Shown here: piece after piece, positions 1 through 5,098 of the stretch
Position numbering within the stretch: the stretch's first letter is position 1
Layout of the letters: every line of letters starts with the position of its first letter
Assembly (NCBI GenBank): GCA_964540605.1
Contig: CAZINM010000049.1
Span: 1-7,448 of the forward strand
Length of the DNA stretch: 7,448 nt
From: CAZINM01 sp964540605
GTDB taxonomy: Bacteria > Patescibacteriota > Dojkabacteria > SC72 > JAHDCA01
Direction: 5' to 3'
The notes under the pieces: model-generated
What the model was told of the DNA's origin: nothing
Databases searched by the model: none
Seen by the model: the letters and a program-made list of their open reading frames with translations, nothing else
Made by a program: the position numbers and the translations under genes

Positions 1-425
1 CTGGTAGGAACAATTATTAAAAACCTTTGAGAACTATCTAACACACCTTTATTTATCATTGGGATCAGAAAGGCAGCAGTTTTACCAGAACCTGTGCTAG
101 CCATTCCTAAAATATCCCTACCGTTTAGAATATGTGGGATAGCTTCGTACTGGATCTTTGTAGGACTTGTATACTTTTTATATGTAATATTTCTCTTTAA
201 TTCTTTTACGAGATCAAATTCTAAGAGATTATGGTCAAGTACATAGATACTTGGTAAATCTTCATAAACAGCTTTAGCTACTAATTGATCCACATTGATA
301 CTACTGCCTTTTCTTTTATATCCACCACCTTTTCTACTGTTACTGTAAGAAGATTTTCTGTATGATGGTCTTCTTCTCCTATAACCTCTGTTATGTGCGT
401 TTTTATATCTGGAATTATTTTCCAT
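1..425 (-). CDS. DEAD-box RNA helicase, N-terminal part (runs off window)
   Basis: This is the first 141 residues of an ATP-dependent RNA helicase of the DEAD-box superfamily 2; the rest lies beyond the window edge. Residues 1-42 are a basic, low-complexity tail rich in Arg, Lys, Gly, Ser and Tyr, likely an RNA-binding extension. The helicase core follows: a Q-motif around residues 84-97 (YTSPTKIQYEAIP, with Gln92 expected to read adenine), Walker A motif I at 109-116 (ASTGSGKT), and the start of motif Ia (PT) at the last codon. The DEAD and SAT motifs are outside the window. Family role: unwinding structured RNA in ribosome assembly, mRNA decay or cold adaptation; which of these cannot be told. 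The start is the ATG at 425-423, with no Shine-Dalgarno site and a weak -10-like AATACT five bases upstream. It is divergent from the gene at 634. The RhlE/CshA/DeaD subgroup cannot be fixed from the N-terminus. Confidence 0.93.
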   Translation of the reverse strand, partial: MENNSRYKNAHNRGYRRRRPSYRKSSYSNSRKGGGYKRKGSSINVDQLVAKAVYEDLPSIYVLDHNLLEFDLVKELKRNITYKKYTSPTKIQYEAIPHILNGRDILGMASTGSGKTAAFLIPMINKGVLDSSQRFLIIVPT

Positions 426-516
426 TATTAAGTATTTCTAATTTTATTTTCAGTTTTAAATAGAGGTAACCGAAAATAAAAAATGTTTAACCTAATATGG
501 ATATGAGGCGATTATT

Positions 517-538
517 TCGTTTAAATCTAATCAAACGA
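517..538. repeat. Inverted repeat between divergent genes
   Basis: TCGTTT (517-522) and AAACGA (533-538) are perfect 6-base arms around a 10-base centre, in the 208-base spacer between the divergent helicase and YdcF-like genes. A second small hairpin, AAGAC/GTCTT at 565-579, lies nearby. Neither has a T-run, so they do not look like terminators. An operator or chance repeat are both possible. Confidence 0.3.
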
Positions 539-618
539 GCATGAGTATATCGTACATAAAACCAAAGACCTAATGTCTTAGATCGAACATAACAATATAT
601 AAGTGATTCATCATTTTG

Positions 619-624
619 TATAAT
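619..624 (+). promoter_or_regulatory. -10 box placing transcription start at the ATG of the 634 gene
   Basis: A perfect TATAAT (preceded by TTG) ends 9 bases before the ATG at 634. With transcription starting 6-8 bases after a -10 box, the mRNA would carry only about 1-3 untranslated bases. No convincing -35 hexamer and no Shine-Dalgarno site are visible. Confidence 0.7.
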
Positions 625-633
625 TAGGTAATT

Positions 634-1305
634 ATGGAGATCTCTCGTAACCCAATTCCACCAAAACTTAACAAGAAAGCAATCAAGTTACTTACAGATC
701 TATGCTTTAGATCGGATGATGAATTGAAAGAAGTTGATGGTATCTTTGTATTTTCAACGATCATAGGTGTCGATAGATTGGCAAGTAAGATAAAGGAGAT
801 CCTTTTAAAGAATATCTCTAATAATATATTTATTACTGGTGGCATCACACCACAACAATCAGCTGAAGAGCTTGGAGTTAATACTGATGTAACAGAATCA
901 GATGTTCTTTTGAGAGTATTAAATTTGGAAAAGTATAAAGATCTAAATATCTTTGTTGAAAGAAAATCTACAAATACTCTTGAAAATGTTACTGAAACAC
1001 TTAAAAACTCAGAGTTTAAAAATTGTAAAAGTATCCTATTCATCTTTAAATCCCATGCTGCTGGAAGGGGATATTTAACATTGAGGAAATTTTTCCCAAA
1101 AGCGAAGATATTACAACAGACATTTAATACTAAATATACTGATGCAGAAAAAGAGATCAATAGGAATAATTGGTACACATTTCAATTCGGTAGAGAAAGG
1201 GTGTGGGGTGAGTTTTTAAGAATTAAGACTTATGGGACAAGGGGAGATATCAGTTTTGAGGAAGTAAGTGATTTGGTTAAAGAAATTGAGGGGGAGTTAG
1301 GTTGA
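634..1305 (+). CDS. DUF218 / YdcF-like family protein
   Basis: A 223-residue protein of the DUF218 fold (YdcF, SanA, ElyC relatives). Visible family marks are the first beta strand DGIFVFST (35-42), a strand ending ITGG (67-70), ESD (88-90) and the signature ERKSTNTLEN (109-118), close to the usual E-x-S-x-N-T-x-E-N pattern. After these come a strand SILFIFKSHAAGRGYLTL (133-150) and a C-terminal WGEFLRIKTYGTRGDI region (191-206). There is no signal peptide or membrane segment, so it should be cytoplasmic like YdcF rather than membrane-anchored like SanA or ElyC. YdcF binds S-adenosylmethionine in E. coli, but no firm reaction is known for the family and none is assigned here. The ATG at 634 is chosen because a TATAAT box lies 9 bases before it. 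It converges on the phosphoribosyltransferase gene; the stop is TGA. Confidence 0.87.
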   Translation: MEISRNPIPPKLNKKAIKLLTDLCFRSDDELKEVDGIFVFSTIIGVDRLASKIKEILLKNISNNIFITGGITPQQSAEELGVNTDVTESDVLLRVLNLEKYKDLNIFVERKSTNTLENVTETLKNSEFKNCKSILFIFKSHAAGRGYLTLRKFFPKAKILQQTFNTKYTDAEKEINRNNWYTFQFGRERVWGEFLRIKTYGTRGDISFEEVSDLVKEIEGELG

Positions 1306-1398
1306 GAATTTGACTAAACCTTGAAAGTTGTACAATTCATATGGAAACAATAAAAAGTTGCACTTATTATCGATTTACTACATATCTTGATCCTTCAC

Positions 1399-2085
1399 TT
1401 ACGCAAGATCATATTTTGCAATTAATTTTGAATTCTTTCTCAGCTCATCAACATTATTATATTGATGTTGTTTAAGTTCAACTATCTCCCATTCTTCGTT
1501 AATATGCTCCCAAGGGAAAAGAAATTCTTTCTTGTATACTAGTCCTAACTTTTCACACTCTGCATCCGAGAGTTCCTTGCAGGCATTAGTTAAACTTCCA
1601 TAAAAAGACACTTCAGCATCTTTTACAACATTTTGATAGTTGTAATCCATATTAGAAGCTCCGTATATTATCCTGCAGTTAGGGAAAGCGGCCTTAAGGT
1701 CTTTTGCAGCATACCTCGCCTGATTTCCATAGCAATGATTCCCTTCAATTAATAGAAATGTTGGATCATCTTTATTTAATGCTTTTTTATTGATTGATAA
1801 CAATCTTCGTAATTCACAAGTTTATTGCTCAACGAAAAAATATTTATATTGAACTGGAAGAATTTGTAAAACACCAAGAGTATAAGCTATGTATGTAGCA
1901 GGAATATTTCCACCTCGCAAAATGGGAACGACAGCATCAATTTTTACTTTGTTCTTTCTAATATATTTAACAATTTTTCCAACCAATGTATCCAACTCGG
2001 TTTGGTATTCTTTCCAGCTCATTACATGATAATCACTTTTTCGATATTTCTTGAGTGCTTCTTTAAGAAGGTTTTTATCTTGCAT
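1399..2085 (-). pseudogene. Purine-type phosphoribosyltransferase interrupted by one in-frame TAA
   Basis: Reads as one 228-codon frame broken once by TAA at 1824-1822 (codon 88). The N-terminal part (1822-2085, 87 residues) has the family start SWKEYQTELDTLVGKI (23-38) and the strand plus pyrophosphate loop AVVPILRGGNIPA (51-63). The C-terminal part resumes in the same frame (T-C-E-L-R-R-L-L-S-I-N), gives the PRPP-loop region LLIEGNHCYGNQA (111-123), further Rossmann strands, and FPWE near the C-terminus as in xanthine/guanine phosphoribosyltransferases. These enzymes join a base to PRPP in purine salvage. The PRPP loop is unusual: E-G replaces the common acidic pair. Both halves look intact and similar in composition, so the lesion is a single nonsense change, recent, or a sequence error. 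Separate translation from a TTG at 1803 is possible but would give half a fold. ATG at 2085 has TATAAT five bases upstream. Confidence 0.78.
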
Positions 2086-2090
2086 ATCTT

Positions 2091-2096
2091 ATTATA
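2091..2096 (-). promoter_or_regulatory. -10 box of the phosphoribosyltransferase gene
   Basis: On the minus strand TATAAT (preceded by TTG, as at 619) ends 5 bases before the ATG at 2085. Transcription would start at or next to the A of the ATG, giving a leaderless mRNA. No Shine-Dalgarno sequence is present in the flanking bases. Confidence 0.7.
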
Positions 2097-2217
2097 CAAC
2101 GATTTCAAAATAGAATTATATTTCGCATTACAACCAAGGCATTAATTCTCATGAGTCCTTAACTATGTAGGTATATAATTAATTGTTATCAATCTTTATA
2201 ATTGTACCCATTTTTGA

Positions 2218-2223
2218 TATAAT
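2218..2223 (+). promoter_or_regulatory. -10 box of the threonyl-tRNA synthetase transcription unit
   Basis: Perfect TATAAT 9 bases before the leader-peptide ATG, the same spacing as at 634. A possible -35, TTTATA at 2195-2200 (4 of 6 to TTGACA), lies 17 bases upstream. Two further TATAAT hexamers at 2174-2179 and 2197-2202 could be alternative starts, but only this one gives a near-leaderless leader peptide. Confidence 0.7.
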
Positions 2224-2232
2224 TATGTTGTT

Positions 2233-2295
2233 ATGATAGGAATAATTATAAATAAAAATATATTTGACTCAACAACCCCAACGACTCGGGTCTGA
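2233..2295 (+). CDS. Threonine-rich leader peptide of the ThrRS attenuator
   Basis: A 20-codon frame, ATG at 2233 to TGA at 2293-2295, ending S-T-T-P-T-T-R-V. Codons 14, 15, 17 and 18 are ACA, ACC, ACG and ACT: all four threonine codons once each, with none elsewhere in the peptide. It lies directly upstream of a competing-hairpin region and a terminator in front of the threonyl-tRNA synthetase gene, the classical arrangement for ribosome-mediated attenuation. When charged tRNA-Thr is scarce, a ribosome stalled in the Thr run (2272-2286) would cover RNA segment 1 and let the antiterminator form. When it is plentiful, the ribosome reaches the stop codon and masks segment 2 (2295-2304), so the terminator forms. 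The peptide itself probably has no other function. There is no Shine-Dalgarno site; TATAAT 9 bases upstream implies initiation almost at the mRNA 5' end. Confidence 0.85.
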   Translation: MIGIIINKNIFDSTTPTTRV

Positions 2296-2342
2296 TTGTT
2301 GGGATATATTTCTATTTATTAGCTAAATACACTCCCAGCAAT
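2277..2342 (+). promoter_or_regulatory. Attenuator: protector (1:2) and antiterminator (2:3) helices
   Basis: Segment 1 (2277-2284, CCCAACGA, overlapping the Thr codons) can pair with segment 2 (2296-2303, TTGTTGGG): six Watson-Crick pairs plus one G-U and one A-U. Segment 2 (2295-2304, ATTGTTGGGA) can instead pair with segment 3 (2333-2342, TCCCAGCAAT): ten consecutive pairs with one G-U, around a 28-base loop. Segment 3 contains the 5' arm of the terminator, so 2:3 and 3:4 exclude each other. Segment 2 begins in the leader-peptide stop codon, so a ribosome there would mask it. Pairings were found by eye; energies were not computed. Confidence 0.85.
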
Positions 2343-2356
2343 TGGGAGTTTTTTTT
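2331..2356 (+). terminator. Intrinsic terminator (helix 3:4) ahead of threonyl-tRNA synthetase
   Basis: Perfect 7-base stem ACTCCCA (2331-2337) / TGGGAGT (2343-2349), loop GCAAT, followed directly by eight T's (2349-2356). It is the strongest terminator-like structure in the window and lies 64 bases before the synthetase ATG, so it must be conditional. Its 5' arm is also segment 3 of the antiterminator. Confidence 0.9.
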
Positions 2357-2419
2357 CTTCAAAAAAAAGCTTCATACCTCAAACAGAAGGATCTCAATTT
2401 AACTTTGATAGCTTTTACA

Positions 2420-3715
2420 ATGAAAAATCAATATTTAATAATAAATAAAAAAGGAAAGATTTATGAACCAGAGCAGTATCTGCAACTAAAACAATGCTCA
2501 TATGAAATGGGAGTTTTAATTAGGAGAGAAGTTCTTGGCGAAAAGTGGGTATCAGAAAAGAGATCTGATTATATTAGCATAGCTAATAGACTAGGATTTA
2601 GTTGGGAAGAAAATTCTCAAATAGGCTTTGTTAATTATGATCACAAAGCTGATCTAATAAAACGACTAGTGGAAGGCTATGCTAGGAATTTAGTTCATGA
2701 CATCGGCTTTCCGATATATGAAGTAAAGGGGAGCAACTTTTTTGATCTAAAACATCCAGTTATGCAGGCATATGCAGGTTTATTTGGAGATAGATTGTTT
2801 AAGTCAAATGGCATGGTGATGAGCTACGATGCTAGTTATCCTCAGTTCAATCTTGCGTCTAAAATGAATTTGAAAGAGTCAGATCTCCCATTTGCACACT
2901 TCTCGATATCTGATTGCTACAGAAATGAGCAGAGAGGAGAGTGTATGCTTTTGTACAGAAATAGACGCTTCTTTATGCCTGATATTCATCCATACTTCAA
3001 AGATGTTAAGCAGGCGTGGGATTGGTATCCAAAGTTAGAGGCACAGTTGAAAAAGAGTTTTGATCTAGCTGGTAAAGAGTATTTGAATATTGCAAAGATA
3101 AGTTCAAAGGAGAATTGGGAAGAATATAAAGAAGAGATCATTAAATTGGCAATTGATAACAAGAAAGAGATCTTGGTGGATATTAAGTTAGGTGGAGAAG
3201 AAAAGTATTGGATTGTAGATATTGATTATGGAATTATCGACAAGTTTGAACAATTTAGAGAGATCGGGTGTATACAAATTGATGTGGGTAATGCTAAAAG
3301 GTTAGGTATCAAAGATGATAATGACAAATATCCAGTTATAATCCACTCAGCTATTCCTGGAGGTATAGAGAGATATATCTACATGTTGATCGATAATTAT
3401 GAAAATTTTCCTATCGATCTTAAACCTGTCCAATTAAGAATAATTCCAGTTAGTGAGAAGTTCGTCGAATTCGCCTCTAGTATTGTTATTGAAAATCCGG
3501 ATCTTCGAATCGATATTGATGATAGAAACGAGAGTGTTTCGAAACGAATAAAAATGGCATATAAAGAAGGGATCAATGACCTCTTAGTCGCTGGTGAAAA
3601 GGAAGTAAAAGGGGGTCTGCAATTTGAGATCATTGACGAAATTAAAGGCAGGTTAAATAAAGAAGTTCCTTTTATACCAATTGGATGGCCGAAATTGGTG
3701 AGTGGGAGGGTGTAA
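2420..3715 (+). CDS. thrS: Threonyl-tRNA synthetase, archaeal-type, without editing domain
   Basis: A 431-residue class II aminoacyl-tRNA synthetase that charges tRNA-Thr. Over residues 50-200 it follows the archaeal ThrRS pattern: SDYISIANRLGF, a motif 1 region with DLKHPVMQAYAGLFGDRLF (109-127), PQFNLASKM (141-149), motif 2 CYRNEQRGE (166-174, Arg168) and RRFFMPDIHPY (182-192). Motif 3 is IIHSAIPGGIERYIYML (307-323, Arg318). An HGTP-type anticodon-binding domain fills about 335-431. It lacks the N-terminal TGS and editing domains of bacterial ThrRS (about 640 residues) and the archaeal N-terminal editing domain. Two expected zinc ligands are present (His190, His309), but the position of the ligand Cys in the archaeal F-A-A-C-F-G-Q-F motif reads Y-D-A-S-Y-P-Q-F, so Ser139 replaces it. 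Expression is predicted to be controlled by the upstream Thr attenuator. The start is uncertain: ATG 2420 is chosen because the frame further upstream runs into the terminator. A Shine-Dalgarno-like AGAAGGA lies at 2385-2391, nearer to an in-frame TTG at 2405. Confidence 0.9.
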   Translation: MKNQYLIINKKGKIYEPEQYLQLKQCSYEMGVLIRREVLGEKWVSEKRSDYISIANRLGFSWEENSQIGFVNYDHKADLIKRLVEGYARNLVHDIGFPIYEVKGSNFFDLKHPVMQAYAGLFGDRLFKSNGMVMSYDASYPQFNLASKMNLKESDLPFAHFSISDCYRNEQRGECMLLYRNRRFFMPDIHPYFKDVKQAWDWYPKLEAQLKKSFDLAGKEYLNIAKISSKENWEEYKEEIIKLAIDNKKEILVDIKLGGEEKYWIVDIDYGIIDKFEQFREIGCIQIDVGNAKRLGIKDDNDKYPVIIHSAIPGGIERYIYMLIDNYENFPIDLKPVQLRIIPVSEKFVEFASSIVIENPDLRIDIDDRNESVSKRIKMAYKEGINDLLVAGEKEVKGGLQFEIIDEIKGRLNKEVPFIPIGWPKLVSGRV

Positions 3716-3987
3716 GGGGGGATTTGAGAATTTGATCAAGTTGATCGATAGAGGAAATCTGGATCAATGAGAGATTCTTGATAGGGAATCTAAAAGTAAT
3801 TAAAACTGATATCCCATATCTTTGATGGGAAATTTACATTTGTATATTTTAATTAATCTTTAGCTTTAGTCTCAATCATCATCTAGTAAAGTAAGAATAA
3901 TTTTTCAATTTGTATTATGCAAACATTGATGTTTATATCTAAAATGGGACTTCCCACTATCGTAAGTTGAAACCTTTGTTATTATAA
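3716..3987. other. Intergenic region between convergent genes, with small hairpins
   Basis: 272 bases between the ends of the synthetase gene and the accessory operon; no gene seen. It holds hairpins AGATTC/GAATCT (3772-3791) and TCCCAT/ATGGGA (3812-3830), neither followed by a T-run. Hence no clear terminator for the synthetase gene is visible. Confidence 0.5.
3943..3958 (-). terminator. Possible weak terminator of the accessory operon
   Basis: On the minus strand AGTGGG/CCCATT forms a 6-pair stem (one G-U) around AAGT, running into a short T stretch, 29 bases past the stop of the sulfotransferase-like gene. The stem is short and the T-run has only four bases, so this is tentative. Confidence 0.3.
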
Positions 3988-5088
3988 TTACTTGATTATT
4001 TCAACGAAAATTGGGTCTATACAAGATATGCTTTTCCCATTTACTATTATTTTCTCTAATTTGCTCAAAAAATGGGCTGGTTTAATAAGGTTGTCATCGT
4101 GTAATAACTCTTTGTAAATTGGTAAGTCTATATATTCGATATACTTTCTTATATGTTTTGGTAGTTGGAGAGTATCTTTTAATGACTCGCTTGGAGGCTC
4201 AATATTCTTACTGTTTTGTGCTCTTGTATACCATATCTTTTGATATTCACTCTGCTGGCTACCAAGATCTATTTTGAAGTTATCGTTCTTCCACGCTAAC
4301 ATGTTTTGGGAAAATTCTATACTAGTATTTGAACAAAGTTGTTTTAGTACTTCGAGAGGAAAGAGTCTAAAAATGGTTGAATCCAAAATTATATATGGTA
4401 GAGAGTTTTCTTTAAGAAATTCAATTTGTTCTTTAATGGCAGAAAAACCAGAAAAGGCGTTGTTGTAAATATCTAAATTTATAAGAAATTCGTTTACATG
4501 AGAAAAATCCTCAGAATCACAAGTATATTCCACCAAGGCTTTCCATGAAGTAAAGTTCTCACTTTTAGCATACTGTTCAAGGATGTCTTTTTGATATTCT
4601 AATGAAAACTCAGCTCTTCTATATTTAAATCCAAGGAGAGATATAATTGTTGTCGTAATAGATTCTTTATACCTCATGTCCAAGGTTTTAATTAACTTTT
4701 TGAGTCTTGAAACTGACGATAGGTATGGATTTCTTATTAAGAATATTATAGGTTTATAACATAACTCAAAAAAGTTTTCATACTCTTTTGTGTGTAAACC
4801 AACCCATGAAGACATCTCTTTTGTTAATATAACATCATTTGATTGAGCTTTTCTTATTATCTTTAAAAGGTTTTCGTATGAGGCATCAGTTCGCTCTTTA
4901 AGCAATTCTGGTTTGAAATGAATTTTACTTAAGGGTGTAAATGGTTCGTGACAGTATGCATTGATAGTCGGAGATCTAAGTAAGCTACTTGCAAGGATTG
5001 TTGAGCTAGATCTAGGGCATGATATTAGGGTTAGTAATTTAATTTTTTTTGCCTTGATACTACTTTTTAAATTTGTAAATTTACTCAT
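3988..5088 (-). CDS. Sulfotransferase-fold protein
   Basis: 366 residues with the marks of a PAPS-dependent sulfotransferase P-loop fold. The 5'-phosphosulfate loop is seen as LISCPRSSSTILASSLL (21-37), followed by CHEPF (46-50), common in the sulfotransferase family proteins of bacteria. The 3'-phosphate binding element appears as IIFLIRNPYLSSVSRL (114-129) with Arg119 and a Ser cluster. Near the C-terminus, YIILDSTIFRLFPLEVLKQLC followed by FSQNMLAW matches the usual end of these domains. The family transfers sulfuryl groups from PAPS to sugars, peptides or small molecules; the acceptor here is unknown. No signal peptide or transmembrane segment is seen. It starts 10 bases after the stop of the upstream 560-residue gene, with no own promoter or Shine-Dalgarno site, so it is co-transcribed and perhaps translationally coupled. 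The pairing suggests a modification pathway. A P-loop kinase-like role is a less likely alternative. Confidence 0.75.
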   Translation of the reverse strand: MSKFTNLKSSIKAKKIKLLTLISCPRSSSTILASSLLRSPTINAYCHEPFTPLSKIHFKPELLKERTDASYENLLKIIRKAQSNDVILTKEMSSWVGLHTKEYENFFELCYKPIIFLIRNPYLSSVSRLKKLIKTLDMRYKESITTTIISLLGFKYRRAEFSLEYQKDILEQYAKSENFTSWKALVEYTCDSEDFSHVNEFLINLDIYNNAFSGFSAIKEQIEFLKENSLPYIILDSTIFRLFPLEVLKQLCSNTSIEFSQNMLAWKNDNFKIDLGSQQSEYQKIWYTRAQNSKNIEPPSESLKDTLQLPKHIRKYIEYIDLPIYKELLHDDNLIKPAHFLSKLEKIIVNGKSISCIDPIFVEIIK

Positions 5089-5098
5089 TAATATTCTA

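Noticed and set aside
624..1178. 184-codon frame on the minus strand
   Set aside because: It is antisense to the clear DUF218 gene; its product is low-complexity, with no family marks.
1355..1365. Possible minus-strand terminator AAGT-gca-ACTT followed by T's
   Set aside because: A 4-base stem with a 3-base loop is too weak to call.
1804..1830. Frameshift between the phosphoribosyltransferase halves
   Set aside because: The halves are in the same frame (282 bases between starts), so a stop codon rather than an indel separates them.
2342..2419. N-terminal extension of ThrRS from a TTG at 2342
   Set aside because: That codon lies inside the terminator hairpin and the extra 26 residues come from the T-run and A-run; they match nothing in ThrRS.
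2200..2420. T-box riboswitch before threonyl-tRNA synthetase
   Set aside because: No conserved T-box sequence, specifier loop or stem I is seen, and the region is too short; the Thr-codon leader peptide explains it better.
3397..3633. 78-codon minus-strand frame inside the ThrRS gene
   Set aside because: It overlaps the conserved anticodon-binding domain, with no promoter and no recognisable protein.
1302..3735. TTGAGAATTTGA found at or just after two gene ends (1302-1313 and 3724-3735)
   Set aside because: A 12-base match in AT-rich sequence is within chance for a window this size, and no structure accompanies it.
4274..4468. 64-codon plus-strand frame inside the sulfotransferase-like gene
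   Set aside because: It is a shadow of the real gene, with no start signal.
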